Positions 8,291 through 17,505 of a DNA stretch of 64,000 nt are shown piece by piece. Position 1 is the first letter of the stretch; every line of letters begins with the position of its first letter. A program made the position numbers and the translations under genes. A model generated the notes under the pieces. That model saw only the letters and a list, made by a program, of their open reading frames with translations. It was not told where the DNA came from and did no database searches. Origin of the DNA: a candidate division KSB1 bacterium (GTDB taxonomy: Bacteria; Zhuqueibacterota; Zhuqueibacteria; Zhuqueibacterales; Zhuqueibacteraceae); contig JAPDQB010000019.1 of the NCBI GenBank assembly GCA_034506175.1, positions 1 to 64,000 of the forward strand, read 5' to 3'.

Positions 8291-10591
8291 ATGAAACTTG
8301 CGCTCTTCCTTTTGATTCTTTCGGTTTGCACGAGCCTTGCAGACGGCACGCGGAAGGATTCCACGGCGTGGCGTTTGGTGGCGCAGGGCAGAGCGTTGCT
8401 GGCGGAAAACAAATTAAAGGAAGCCGAACAGAGCTTTCGCCAGGCGTTGAAGGGAAATCGTGACTTTACCGCGGCAATGGAGGGGCTGGGCCAGGTTTTT
8501 ATCGCCAAAAAGGATTGGGGCGAGGCCAACGATTGGTTTGATAAAATCCTCGACCGCGAGCCGGAAAATCTCGACGCGATGTATCACCGGGCGATTTGTT
8601 ATCGTGAATGCGGTGTGCCCAAGGCGCTGATTTTGCGCAAGCTCGATTGGGACAGCGCCGCCAAGTTTTTTAAAAGAGTGCTGGCGCGCGACTCCTCTTT
8701 TTATGACACGCTTTATCAGTATGCGCAGCTCAAGCGTTATCAGGAGGATTACACCGATGCCATTTTGTTGGGCCACGATCAGATTAGATTGACGCCGGAA
8801 CACGTGGGATCGCAAGTGGGGTTGTTCCGTCTCTATCAACATTTTCTCGACAACAAGGCCAGCGACGACGTCATCAAGTGGCTGCAACAGAATCATTCCG
8901 AGCACGCGCGCTATTTTCTCGGCGAGGTTTATCGCCGCGCCGGCAAACTGCCGCAAGCGGATTCGCTGCTTCGCCAGGCGCTGGCGGCGACGCCAACGGC
9001 CACTTTGACGCCAATCCGGCTTTCTTTGACGCGGCTTTATTATCAACAGAAACAGAATAACGCAGCGGAAAAAATGTTTTGGCAGGCGGTGGATGGCATT
9101 CGCCACCGCCTCGACGCCCAGCTTATTTTTGAGGACGTCAAATACATTGTGACCGACGCTGAACTGCAGGAGTTTCGCCGGCTGGCGGCTAACCGTGAGT
9201 ACGTCGATTTTTTTCATCGCCTGTTCAAGCGCCGCGATCCGACGCCGGCAGCGGACACCAATGTCCGGCTGGCCGAACATTACCGCCGTCTGATGTTTGC
9301 CGAAGCCAATTATGTTTATGACGGCTTCCGCACCTGGTTCAATAATCCGGACAAGCTCCGCTACCAAAAATTTCCACCGACGTTTTATCTGAATGACCGC
9401 TTTAACGACAAGGGGCTGATCTACATTCGTCATGGCGAGCCGGATGATCGCGTGGTGTCGACCGGCCAGGCTTTGGTGAGCAATGAATCCTGGCGATATT
9501 TGCAGACCGCCTTCTCGCCGGAAATGATTTTTCACTTCGTCATCGATGAAAACGCCGTCGGCAATAATTGGCGCTTGACGCCGTTTCTCAATGATCCGCA
9601 ATTTCTGGATGATCGGGTGATGTGGAACGCCGCGTATGCGCGCTTGTTGCGCGGCGACCCGCTCGAGCGCATGCGGCTTGAAGATGAGCTGGCGCAGCAA
9701 AGCGTCAAAGCCATTGACACGGGTTTCAGCACCGACCGCCATTCGTGGGATAAAAAAATTCAGCCGCTGAATGCCTTTGCCTACGCCGCATTTTTCAGGG
9801 CGCCGGAAGGCAAAAGCTATTTTGATTTGTACTACAGCGTGCCCTTGCCGTCGGTCGAGGATTTGATGCGCGCCGGCGCCGTGAATGCGCGTGTTTTGTG
9901 TGAACACGGCGTGTCGCTGCATGACCTGCAGTGGAAGCGCGTCGAGCGAAAATATGACGCCATCACCAGCGAGCAGATTCCCAATCCCTCGCAAATGCCG
10001 TACTTGATCGGGCAATATCACTTTCCGGTGGAGCCGGATTCCTATCACGTCGCGTTTTATATCCGGCAGCCGGCGACCAATCGTTTGGGTGGCTGGAAGG
10101 AAGATTTGCGCGTTCCGAAATTCGAGACGGGCAAGTTGGCCATGAGCAGCATCGTGCTCGCCTCCTCGATTACGCCCTCGTCGAAGAACGATCTCTTCGT
10201 GCGCAACGGTTTGCAGATCGTGCCCAATCCCACTCGCAGCTTTGCGCGCAATAAGCCGATTTATGTTTACTTTGAAGTGTATAATCTCACGCGCGCCGTC
10301 GATGGCAAATCATCCTTCCTTGTAGAATACACGACCCTGCTGCGAAAAGAAAAAAAGAGCGGCGCCAAAAAGGTTTTTGCAATCGCCGGCGGCAAAACCA
10401 AGCCTTCGACGACCGTGTCCATCGAACGCGAGGCAAATGAAACGACCTCGATCGAATATTTGGCGCTCGATCTCGAGAAAGCCGGCGCCGGCGATTTTCG
10501 CTTGAGCATAAAAGTCACGGACAAAAACTCCGGCATGCAAAGCGAAGGGTTTATTGATTTGACGCTGTTCAATATGAAGAATGGAAAATAA
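8291..10591 (+). CDS. TPR and GWxTD-domain protein, exported
   Basis: A 766-residue protein with a short signal peptide (MKLALFLLILSVCTSLADG). Residues 25-270 are TPR-like helical pairs (repeated A/G-rich helices such as AEQSFRQALKGNRDFTAAMEGLGQ). Residues about 355-400 hold the GWxTD-family core, with a DKGLIYIRHGEPDD motif. The C-terminal 150 residues form a beta domain (PNPTRSF, YVYFEVYNL, LALDLEKA, VTDKNSG). GWxTD proteins are widespread in KSB1, Calditrichota and related phyla; their function is unknown to me. The same C-terminal domain recurs in the gene at 22172-23134. Downstream, 12 bases separate it from the methyltransferase-like gene. Confidence 0.8.
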   Translation: MKLALFLLILSVCTSLADGTRKDSTAWRLVAQGRALLAENKLKEAEQSFRQALKGNRDFTAAMEGLGQVFIAKKDWGEANDWFDKILDREPENLDAMYHRAICYRECGVPKALILRKLDWDSAAKFFKRVLARDSSFYDTLYQYAQLKRYQEDYTDAILLGHDQIRLTPEHVGSQVGLFRLYQHFLDNKASDDVIKWLQQNHSEHARYFLGEVYRRAGKLPQADSLLRQALAATPTATLTPIRLSLTRLYYQQKQNNAAEKMFWQAVDGIRHRLDAQLIFEDVKYIVTDAELQEFRRLAANREYVDFFHRLFKRRDPTPAADTNVRLAEHYRRLMFAEANYVYDGFRTWFNNPDKLRYQKFPPTFYLNDRFNDKGLIYIRHGEPDDRVVSTGQALVSNESWRYLQTAFSPEMIFHFVIDENAVGNNWRLTPFLNDPQFLDDRVMWNAAYARLLRGDPLERMRLEDELAQQSVKAIDTGFSTDRHSWDKKIQPLNAFAYAAFFRAPEGKSYFDLYYSVPLPSVEDLMRAGAVNARVLCEHGVSLHDLQWKRVERKYDAITSEQIPNPSQMPYLIGQYHFPVEPDSYHVAFYIRQPATNRLGGWKEDLRVPKFETGKLAMSSIVLASSITPSSKNDLFVRNGLQIVPNPTRSFARNKPIYVYFEVYNLTRAVDGKSSFLVEYTTLLRKEKKSGAKKVFAIAGGKTKPSTTVSIEREANETTSIEYLALDLEKAGAGDFRLSIKVTDKNSGMQSEGFIDLTLFNMKNGK

Positions 10592-10603
10592 CCATCTCGT
10601 GCC

Positions 10604-11299
10604 GTGATTTCGTGGAATAAAATTCTGATCGGCGGCGGATTTGTCGCCCTCGCCATTTTTGTCCTCATCTACGGCGTCGAGCTTTTCGGCCATCATCACG
10701 GCCCGCCGGTGACGGTGCGGTGGATTGAAACGCAATTCGGCCGCGGCGGCTTGATCGCGCTGAACCTCGTCATCGTAATCGCCTTTCTCGCGTTCCTGCC
10801 GTATCGCCGCTCGACCGAAGGCAGGTGGAAATCCCAGGGGGCTTTCATCGCCTTCGCCATTGCGCTGATGACGGAAATGTTCGGCTGGCCGCTGCTCATC
10901 TTTCTGCTTTCGCCTCTGGTTGAAGTTCCCTCCTTGCGCGAATGGGCGCGACAAACGCTCGGCCACACCGGGCCCATCATCGGCACGTGGCTGAGCATGA
11001 TCGGGTTGTTGCTAATCATCCTCGGGTGGAGTAAAATCCATAAAGCGAATGATCTCGTGACCACCGGCATCTATCGTTTCATCCGGCATCCGCAATACAC
11101 CGGCATTTTTCTTTTCACGCTCGGCTGGCTGCTGCATTGGCCTTCAGTCATCACGCTCGTGCTGTGGCCGGTTCTCATGGCCGCCTACGTTTGGCTGGCG
11201 CGGCGCGAAGAACGCGAGATCGAAGCCAAATTCGGCGAGGCCTATCGGCTTTACGCCGGCCGCACCCCGCGATTTTTCCCGAGACTGATTCCGCGATGA
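10604..11299 (+). CDS. Integral membrane isoprenylcysteine methyltransferase-like protein
   Basis: A 231-residue protein with five to six predicted transmembrane segments. The C-terminal motif YRFIRHPQYTGIFLFTLGW followed by RREEREIEAKFGEAYRLYAGRTPRFFP is the signature of the ICMT/PEMT-type membrane methyltransferase superfamily (NnrU/ICMT-like). It probably binds S-adenosylmethionine and methylates a lipid or lipid-linked group in the inner membrane; bacterial substrates are mostly unknown. The likely start is GTG at 10604, 12 bases after the GWxTD gene stop, so the two are probably cotranscribed. Confidence 0.75.
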   Translation: MISWNKILIGGGFVALAIFVLIYGVELFGHHHGPPVTVRWIETQFGRGGLIALNLVIVIAFLAFLPYRRSTEGRWKSQGAFIAFAIALMTEMFGWPLLIFLLSPLVEVPSLREWARQTLGHTGPIIGTWLSMIGLLLIILGWSKIHKANDLVTTGIYRFIRHPQYTGIFLFTLGWLLHWPSVITLVLWPVLMAAYVWLARREEREIEAKFGEAYRLYAGRTPRFFPRLIPR

Positions 11300-11312
11300 T
11301 CCTCAACCTGGC

Positions 11313-11341
11313 TTGACAAAATCGGTTAAATTGCGTATATT
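11313..11341 (+). promoter_or_regulatory. Sigma-70-like promoter of the AbiE operon
   Basis: A consensus -35 TTGACA (11313-11318), exactly 17 bases, and -10 TATATT (11336-11341). Transcription would begin near 11348, about 20 bases before the ATG of the antitoxin gene, giving a very short leader. Confidence 0.7.
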
Positions 11342-11349
11342 TCCATAAA

Positions 11350-11365
11350 TCATCAAAAATGATGA
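11350..11365. promoter_or_regulatory. Candidate AbiEi autoregulatory palindrome
   Basis: A perfect inverted repeat TCATCA-AAAA-TGATGA lies just after the -10 element and over the predicted transcription start. AbiEi antitoxins are known to repress their own promoters through inverted repeats, so this is a fitting operator; binding is inferred. Confidence 0.5.
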
Positions 11366-11368
11366 GTA

Positions 11369-12019
11369 ATGGAAATGAGATATTCCGACTTCAAAAATAT
11401 GGTTCGTCACTATCCGATGGTCACCGCGGGTTTGCTCGAGGCCCTGGATGAAGACAGGCGAATCCTGCGCAACCAGCTGAGCCGCTGGAACAAAGGTGGC
11501 CTTATTGTTCAGCTCAAAAGGGGATTTTATTTGCTCAATCCTGATGATCGGGCCATTGATCCCTCGAAATTTTTTCTCGCCAATCAACTCGTTTTTCCTT
11601 CTTATGTGAGTTTGGAGAGCGCGCTGGCATACTATCATCTCATCCCGGAGGGAGTCTATCAAGTTACCAGCGTGACGACCGGTAAACCGGCGAAATACAT
11701 CTCGCCGGAGGGCACATACGTTTTTCGCCACGTGAAAGAGTCCCTGTTTTTCGGATTTGAAGCGATTCGCGATGAGCGAGGTTTTGAGATTTTTTTGGCC
11801 AGCCCGGAAAAGGCGTTGCTCGATTTTTTATATTTGAATTTGGCTCGATTCTCACCGGACGATGGCGATATTTTTAGCGAATCTTACCGTTTCAACGGCC
11901 ATGATGTTCTTCGCCCCGCTCGTTTGAAAGAACTGGCGGTCCGCTTTGAATCGGAAAAGCTTCTGCGGGTGGTGAATCTTTTTACCAAGCGGCATCTTTT
12001 CAAAAAAAAACGTGCGTGA
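11369..12019 (+). CDS. AbiEi-family antitoxin / transcriptional regulator
   Basis: A 216-residue protein with an N-terminal winged-helix (residues 1-60, LRNQLSRWNKGGLIVQLKRGFYLL) followed by the AbiEi C-terminal domain (SLESALAYYHLIPEGVYQVTSVTTGK, later ASPEKALLDFLYL). These motifs are typical of type IV antitoxins. It overlaps the AbiEii-type gene by 8 bases, the usual coupled layout. It likely neutralises the partner nucleotidyltransferase and represses the operon from the palindrome at 11350-11365. A second ATG two codons downstream (11375) is possible. Confidence 0.85.
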   Translation: MEMRYSDFKNMVRHYPMVTAGLLEALDEDRRILRNQLSRWNKGGLIVQLKRGFYLLNPDDRAIDPSKFFLANQLVFPSYVSLESALAYYHLIPEGVYQVTSVTTGKPAKYISPEGTYVFRHVKESLFFGFEAIRDERGFEIFLASPEKALLDFLYLNLARFSPDDGDIFSESYRFNGHDVLRPARLKELAVRFESEKLLRVVNLFTKRHLFKKKRA

Positions 12020-12830
12020 GCTTATTTTAAAACAATTGTCGCCGCAGCGGCCGCGCGAAGAGAATCTCAATCGGCTGCGGCAATTTTTGCAGATCGTGTT
12101 GCTGAAAGTTCTGCACGAATCGCCCGCAGGCGCGTCATTGGCTTTTACCGGCGGCACGGCCTTGCGGCTGCTGCATGGCTTGCAACGCTTCTCCGAAGAC
12201 CTTGATTTCTCCCTGGTCAAACCGGAAAAGTATGATTTTGCCCAGCTCGTCTCCGGCATCGAACAAAGTTTTAAAAAACTCTTTTTGCCGGTCGATCTGA
12301 AAAGGAAAAGTGAAAAGACGGTTCATCATCTTTACGTTCGTTTTCACGAGCTTTTATACGAAAGCGGCCTCTCCCGGCAACGCGGCGAAAAACTCCCGAT
12401 CCGGATCGAAATTGACACGAATCCGCCGGCGGGCTGGAAAACAGCGGTGGCCTTGCTTTCAGATTTTTATACGTTTCCCATTTTGCATTTTGATTTGCCT
12501 TCGTCATTCGCGACGAAATTGCATGCCTGTCTTTTTCGGCGATATGCAAAAGGAAGGGACTTTTACGATCTCATGTGGTATCTCGGCAAAAAAGTTCGCC
12601 CCAATCTGCGGGTTTTGAATAACGCAGTGGCGCAAACAGAAAAGAAGCACGCCGAGCTGGACGGAATTCAACTGCAACAAGTGTTGCTAAAAAAGATCAA
12701 CCGATTGGATTTTGCGCAATTGCGCAACGATGTCGCGCCTTTTCTTGTTCATGCGGAAGAGTTGTCGCTGCTGGATAGAGAATTGATGCAGCAGGTGATT
12801 CGCGGCTATGATTTTGCGCCAGTGGATTAA
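12012..12830 (+). CDS. AbiEii/AbiGii-family nucleotidyltransferase toxin
   Basis: A 272-residue protein starting at GTG and overlapping the antitoxin gene by 8 bases. The motif FTGGTALRLLHGLQRFSEDLDFSLV contains the nucleotidyltransferase GG(S/T) core and the DxD-like metal site of DUF1814. Further on, FATKLHACLFRRYAKGRDFYDLMWYL carries the conserved KxxA and GRDxYDL elements. AbiEii toxins transfer nucleotides, in studied cases to tRNA, giving growth arrest and sometimes phage abortive infection. All motifs seem intact, so the pair is probably functional. Confidence 0.88.
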   Translation: MRELILKQLSPQRPREENLNRLRQFLQIVLLKVLHESPAGASLAFTGGTALRLLHGLQRFSEDLDFSLVKPEKYDFAQLVSGIEQSFKKLFLPVDLKRKSEKTVHHLYVRFHELLYESGLSRQRGEKLPIRIEIDTNPPAGWKTAVALLSDFYTFPILHFDLPSSFATKLHACLFRRYAKGRDFYDLMWYLGKKVRPNLRVLNNAVAQTEKKHAELDGIQLQQVLLKKINRLDFAQLRNDVAPFLVHAEELSLLDRELMQQVIRGYDFAPVD

Positions 12831-12987
12831 AAGAAGAAGGCCCATCAGCCGACGGGCCCGAAAGTTGAATACGTTGTCCACTGCGAGTTATCAGCTCGTA
12901 CCGCTTTCAACTTTGTAAAAAAAAATATAAGGCTTTTGATGAAATTTGCCAAGTCAATTTTTGCACACTAAATAAAAAGGTTCTGCC

Positions 12988-14412
12988 ATGATCGACAGCA
13001 AACTCTTTATCGGCGGCCGCTGGGTCGACGGCGGCCCGCCATTCGAGGTGAAAAACAAATACGACGGCCAAGTCGTTGGCACGGTCGTCGCGGCGCGAAA
13101 AGAAGACGTGGCTGCTGCGGTTGCGGCGGCGGAAAAAGCGGCGCCGGTGATGGCCGAAATGCCGGCTCATCGCCGCGCGGAAATTTTGGCACGCAGCGCG
13201 AATCTGATTCGCGAGCGCAAGGAAGAAATCGCCAAAACCATCGCCGCCGAAGCCGGCAAAGCGCTGAAGTTTTCGCGCATCGAAGCCGACCGCGCGGTGA
13301 GCACGTTTGCGATTGCGGCGGAAGAAGCAAGGCGCATTCACGGCGAAACGTTAGCGCTCGATGCGGTGCCAGCGGGCGAGGGCTATTTCGGCTTTTGGGT
13401 GCGCCGGCCGGTCGGCGTCGTCGCCGCGATCACGCCGTTTAATTTTCCGTTGAATTTGGTGGCGCACAAAGTTGCGCCGGCGATAGCCGCCGGCAATTCA
13501 CTCGTGCTCAAGCCCGCCAACACGACGCCGCTCACTGCTGTGCTGCTTTGTCAGATTTTGCAAGAGGCCGGCGTTCCCGATGGCGGCGTCAATCTCGTCA
13601 ACGGCGGCGGCAGCACGGTGGGTGATTGGCTGGTGACGGACCCGCGCGTGGCGAAAATCACCTTCACCGGCAGCCCGGAAGTTGGACGGCAAATTCTTTC
13701 ACGCGCCGGCATCAAGAAAGTGACGCTGGAGCTGGGCAACACCTCGCCGGTGATTGTCGCGCCGGATGCCGATCTGGAATTTGTCGCGAAACGCTGCGCT
13801 GTTGGCGCCTATTATAATTCCGGGCAAGTATGTATCTCCGTGCAGCGGATTTACGGCGATCGCAAAATTCACGAAGCCTTTACCGAACATTTTGTCAAAG
13901 CCAGCGAGGCGATGGTGGTCGGCGATCCGCTCGACGAGAAAGTCGATGTCGGGCCGATGATCGACGTGCGCGAGGCTGAGCGCATCGAAAGCTGGGTGGA
14001 GGAAGCCCGCCGGGGCGGCGCGAAAGTTTTGACCGGCGGCCGGCGCGAAGGCCCGCTGTATTGGCCCACCGTGCTCACCGAGGTGAAGCCGGAGATGAAA
14101 GTCGTTGCCGATGAAGCGTTTGCGCCGGTGGCTTCGGTGATTCCGTATGACGATTTTGACGAAGCGCTACGACTGGCCGATCAAACCGAATACGGCTTGC
14201 AAGCTTCCGTTTTTACACGCGACATCAACCGCGTTTTGAAGGCGATTCAACGCTTGAATTTTGGTGGCGTCATCATCAACGACACGCCGAATTTCCGCGC
14301 CGATCACATGCCCTATGGCGGCAATCGCCAGAGCGGCCTGGGACGCGAGGGGCTGCGGTTTGCCATCGAAGAAATGACGAACATTCAGATGGTGGCAATA
14401 CGCCGGGGCTGA
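12988..14412 (+). CDS. NAD(P)-dependent aldehyde dehydrogenase
   Basis: A full-length 474-residue ALDH-superfamily enzyme. The nucleophile is C282 (YYNSGQVCIS), and the general base is E248 (VTLELGN). The nucleotide-binding FTGSPEVG and the AITPFNFPLNLVAHKVAPAIAAGNSLVLKPA block are present. The overall pattern is closest to the lactaldehyde / non-phosphorylating glyceraldehyde-3-phosphate dehydrogenase branch, cytoplasmic. LELGN replaces the usual LELGG. It is monocistronic: a 157-base gap with an AT-rich stretch precedes it and a terminator follows at 14492-14533. The actual aldehyde cannot be read from context. Confidence 0.9.
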   Translation: MIDSKLFIGGRWVDGGPPFEVKNKYDGQVVGTVVAARKEDVAAAVAAAEKAAPVMAEMPAHRRAEILARSANLIRERKEEIAKTIAAEAGKALKFSRIEADRAVSTFAIAAEEARRIHGETLALDAVPAGEGYFGFWVRRPVGVVAAITPFNFPLNLVAHKVAPAIAAGNSLVLKPANTTPLTAVLLCQILQEAGVPDGGVNLVNGGGSTVGDWLVTDPRVAKITFTGSPEVGRQILSRAGIKKVTLELGNTSPVIVAPDADLEFVAKRCAVGAYYNSGQVCISVQRIYGDRKIHEAFTEHFVKASEAMVVGDPLDEKVDVGPMIDVREAERIESWVEEARRGGAKVLTGGRREGPLYWPTVLTEVKPEMKVVADEAFAPVASVIPYDDFDEALRLADQTEYGLQASVFTRDINRVLKAIQRLNFGGVIINDTPNFRADHMPYGGNRQSGLGREGLRFAIEEMTNIQMVAIRRG

Positions 14413-14491
14413 GCATCAAATTTATCACCGGAAAAGTTCCGCAAAAAAAACGTTTGCGGTTATTAACTTTACGTATTTGATCTGTATAAGC

Positions 14492-14533
14492 AAGGCGCAG
14501 GCGAGGTGTTCCGTCCGTGCGCCTTTTATTTTT
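14492..14533 (+). terminator. Rho-independent terminator after the aldehyde dehydrogenase gene
   Basis: Stem AAGGCGCA (14492-14499) with TGCGCCTT (14518-14525), continuing into a T-rich run ttattttt. It lies 80 bases past the stop codon and just before the next gene's leader. Confidence 0.65.
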
Positions 14534-14579
14534 GGATGCGCCCACCTCCAAAATTAAAATTTAAAAAGTGAGGTGCACG

Positions 14580-15725
14580 ATGAGCAAAATCTATTTGTCG
14601 GCAGCGTGTTTGCTTTTTTGCCTGCTGATCTCTGCGCCGGCGGTGCAGGCGCAATCGTCCCGCTCCCAAGCCAAAAGATGGTTCAATCTCGGCCTGCGCG
14701 AAAAAAATCCGAATAAAAAGATCAATGATTTTAAAAAAGCCATTGCCTATGATTCGCTTTTTACCGAGGCGCTTTATCAGCTTGGGCATTTATACCTGCA
14801 GCAAAAAGACCATGCCAGCGCCGAATTCTATCTGCGTAAAGCCGGCGAGAGCCTGATGGACTCGACGAAGCTTGAACGCAAGGCGGAAATTTTATACGAA
14901 CTGGCAACCGCGCGCCAAATGCTTGGCCAGCTTCAAGAAGCGGAGGCCGCCTTGCGCGAAGCCAAAATGCTGGCGCAAGATCCGAAACTTCAAATCCTGC
15001 TTTCCTTCGATTTGGCTGCCGTGCTTCACCGGCAGGGCCGCATTGCCGACGCCTTTGACGAATTGCTGAACGAAGTTGAAAAGCAAAGCCTCGGCGATGA
15101 GGCTGGCTTGGAAAAAGCAGGCGCCGCTCGCATGCAGGCCATTTACGCGCGCGCGCAAAAACGCAGCGCTGATGGCGACTGGGAACGTGCGGTTGTGGCC
15201 TACGACAGCCTGCTGCGGGATTCCGGGGCGCTCGCTGTCGCCGCGCGTGCCATCAAGGCCGATTCGGATTTCAAAACCACGTGGCCGCTATCAGCCGCGG
15301 TGCACCGGCACGCGCGTCGAGATGGTTTTGTTTACCTCGGCGCCTTTGCGGCGCTGGTCCTCCTGCCTTTGCTCGGTTTCATTTTCTTTTCAACGGCGCC
15401 TCGCATCGCCTTTTATCGCTGGCGCAAGAATCATCTGGCTGCGGTCAAAGCTTATGAAAAACTGTTGGAGCGCAATCCGAAAAAGCTCAATATTTATGCG
15501 CCTCTCGCCGAGCTTTATTTGCGGCTTGGCCGCCATGACGACCGCGCTTTGAAAATTTATAAAATGGTTTTGCAATTGAATCTGGCCACCCCGAAGCGGG
15601 ATGAGATCAACGCGATTGTGGCGCAGAAATATCTGGCCGAAGGCCGGACGGATTCGGAGGTGATCGACGTGTTGGAAAGCGCCCTCAAGTCCGAGCTTCG
15701 CAATCAGAGGCGCCTGCTGGCCTAA
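14580..15725 (+). CDS. Exported TPR protein with internal transmembrane segment
   Basis: A 381-residue protein. The ATG at 14580 is preferred over an in-frame GTG at 14568: it has a GTGAGGTG ribosome site and gives a proper signal peptide (MSKIYLSAACLLFCLLISAPAVQA). Residues 25-200 form TPR-like repeats. A transmembrane helix (about 243-268, LGAFAALVLLPLLGFIFFS) is followed by a basic segment and further TPR-like helices (about 280-381). The N-terminal TPRs would face the periplasm and the second set the cytoplasm. It is likely a scaffold; the partner is unknown. It is a single gene with no clear operon. Confidence 0.7.
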   Translation: MSKIYLSAACLLFCLLISAPAVQAQSSRSQAKRWFNLGLREKNPNKKINDFKKAIAYDSLFTEALYQLGHLYLQQKDHASAEFYLRKAGESLMDSTKLERKAEILYELATARQMLGQLQEAEAALREAKMLAQDPKLQILLSFDLAAVLHRQGRIADAFDELLNEVEKQSLGDEAGLEKAGAARMQAIYARAQKRSADGDWERAVVAYDSLLRDSGALAVAARAIKADSDFKTTWPLSAAVHRHARRDGFVYLGAFAALVLLPLLGFIFFSTAPRIAFYRWRKNHLAAVKAYEKLLERNPKKLNIYAPLAELYLRLGRHDDRALKIYKMVLQLNLATPKRDEINAIVAQKYLAEGRTDSEVIDVLESALKSELRNQRRLLA

Positions 15726-15747
15726 CCGGGATTATTCACAGATTTGA

Positions 15748-15863
15748 CCACGAAGGCACCAAGAACACCAGACTTATAATTTGATGAGAACATCTGAGTG
15801 TTATTTTCTTGAGTCCACCAAGGCTCTTAAAATTAAAACTTTGTGCCTTCGTGTCCTGGTGGT
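15748..15863. repeat. Large imperfect palindrome (CACGAAGGCAC type) in a long intergenic region
   Basis: CACGAAGGCACCAAG (about 15749-15763) pairs with CTTTGTGCCTTCGTG (15839-15853) with one mismatch, and ACACCAG / CCTGGTGG flanks extend it. The rest of 15726-16212 has no gene I can support; a 64-codon frame at 15916-16110 has no recognisable features. It resembles the element at 55229-55326 in layout. Confidence 0.55.
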
Positions 15864-16212
15864 TTATGGATAATACAGGATTAATGGAAATGATTTTAGC
15901 TGACAAACAAGCCGCGTGATTTGGGGCTCGAGCGCTGATATCGCGCGGCGCGCTGAAATCAGGAAACCATCCCTCAAATTATCTGGCGTCTTTTCGGGCA
16001 GGCAAAGGCCTGCACGTGAAGGCGTAACCGAGTTTTTCTTAATTTGTTTTCAGCTCGATAAACAAGATGAGCGCGCCATGAAAAATATTCGGTTGGCAGA
16101 AAATTTTTAGCCATCGTTTTGCTGCTGTATCTGTATCAGAGGTTGGCTAATTTGCAACAGCCGGCGGGCCGGCACGATTACACTTTGGGCGAATTATCTG
16201 AGCGGCGGCATT

Positions 16213-17505
16213 TCAGAACAAATAATTCACCGCCGCATTGAATTGATTCACCGCGGTGCTGGCTTTATTCCGGCGAATGATATAATCCGCTTTGAACGCC
16301 ACGTTCGGATGCGGCTTGAACGTGAGGCCGTAGGTGAGATTGGCTCGCTCGTTGGCGCTGTTGGTTGTGAAGCCGGATGGCACCGCGGCCTGCGTGTCGA
16401 GTTTTTCGTATTGCACAAACGGCAGCAAGGCGCTGGATTTGCCTTTGACAAAAAGCGGCAGGATATCATAAGCGACGGTCAAATAAAATCCGCTTTGTTT
16501 GCTGCCGATGGATTTGTTGCCGGTGAATTTTAAAATGCGATTGAGCGAATCAACGTCGCCGACGGTCGATTGTGTCAACAAGCCGCGCAGTTCCCAGCCG
16601 CGTTGCGCAAAAATTCCATGCACGGCCCACAAGGTCACCCGGCCGCCGATTTCCCGGCCGCTGGCATCTTTCAAACCCTGGCCGCTGTTGCCGGTATAAA
16701 ATGAAGCCCCGAGATTGAGCCCGGCCACGCCGCTGTAATCGAGCCGGCCGGTTATGGCCATGTCTTCAGCGAAACTTTTTGAGCCGCTTTGCCGGCCGCT
16801 GCGAATGCCGCTCGCCGAAAATTTGCTGGCATCCAGGCCCTCAACGAGATAAAGGCGATAGCCGATTCCCGATGATGTCGAACCAACGGCGCCGAAACCG
16901 TTGACGCGCCACGTCGTCGGAATGACCGCCGATTCGACTTCCGGCCGCAAGCTGCCATGAAACGTCGGCGGCTCGTGAAGCTCGTTGACGATTCCCACCG
17001 GCGCCAAAACCATTCCGGCGCGAACCGTCAACGCAGAAGTGATTTGGGTGTCGATATAACCAAATTCCATGGAAACCTCGCCTTTTTTGCCCGTGCTGGC
17101 GTGCTCCACTTCCATTTCGGAGTTGAAAACAATCCGGTCGCTGAATTTGAAACCGACGTAAACGATGTGGCGCAGATAATCAATTTCGTCCGTCTTGCCG
17201 GCGCTTTGCCCGTTTTCATTTTTTTGCGAGAAGTTTTGGTAGGTGATCTCACCATAGCCGGCGATGGAGACGCCCGCCTTTTTGAGCTGATAAACCTGTG
17301 AAGCTGCCGGACCCATTCCGAAGCGGCTTTCATATTTGCGCTCAGCCACTTCGCCGAGCTTGGATTTTTCAATTTCCTCGGTAAGAATGTCCAGGCGGCG
17401 CATCAGCTCGCGCAGCGTGTCCTGCTGCGCGGTTTGCGCCCGAGCCGTTGAACTGCCGAACAGACACGAGAAGATGCCGATGAAAAGGATCAGTTTGTGG
17501 CGCAT
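16213..17505 (-). CDS. Outer-membrane porin-like beta-barrel protein
   Basis: A 430-residue protein with a signal peptide (MRHKLILFIGIFSCLFGSSTARA). A short coiled-coil-like stretch (about 28-60, LRELMRRLDILTEEIEKSKLGEVAERKYE) is typical of trimeric porins of the OprO/P type. The rest is alternating amphipathic beta strands, ending with an aromatic C-terminal residue (AVNYLF), a BamA-recognition hallmark. It probably forms a channel in the outer membrane. Phosphate or another anion is only one possibility; the substrate is not evident. It follows the membrane-protein gene by a 249-base AT-rich gap, so it may have its own promoter. Confidence 0.75.
   Translation of the reverse strand: MRHKLILFIGIFSCLFGSSTARAQTAQQDTLRELMRRLDILTEEIEKSKLGEVAERKYESRFGMGPAASQVYQLKKAGVSIAGYGEITYQNFSQKNENGQSAGKTDEIDYLRHIVYVGFKFSDRIVFNSEMEVEHASTGKKGEVSMEFGYIDTQITSALTVRAGMVLAPVGIVNELHEPPTFHGSLRPEVESAVIPTTWRVNGFGAVGSTSSGIGYRLYLVEGLDASKFSASGIRSGRQSGSKSFAEDMAITGRLDYSGVAGLNLGASFYTGNSGQGLKDASGREIGGRVTLWAVHGIFAQRGWELRGLLTQSTVGDVDSLNRILKFTGNKSIGSKQSGFYLTVAYDILPLFVKGKSSALLPFVQYEKLDTQAAVPSGFTTNSANERANLTYGLTFKPHPNVAFKADYIIRRNKASTAVNQFNAAVNYLF

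Noticed and set aside
12836..12945. Hairpins after AbiEii (GGCCC/GGGCC and AAAGTTGAA/TTCAACTTT)
   Set aside because: Followed by an A-run and not a T-run on the plus strand, so not listed as a terminator; no other function supported.
15916..16110. 64-codon open frame in the intergenic region
   Set aside because: No recognisable motif, no ribosome-binding site and composition unlike coding neighbours.
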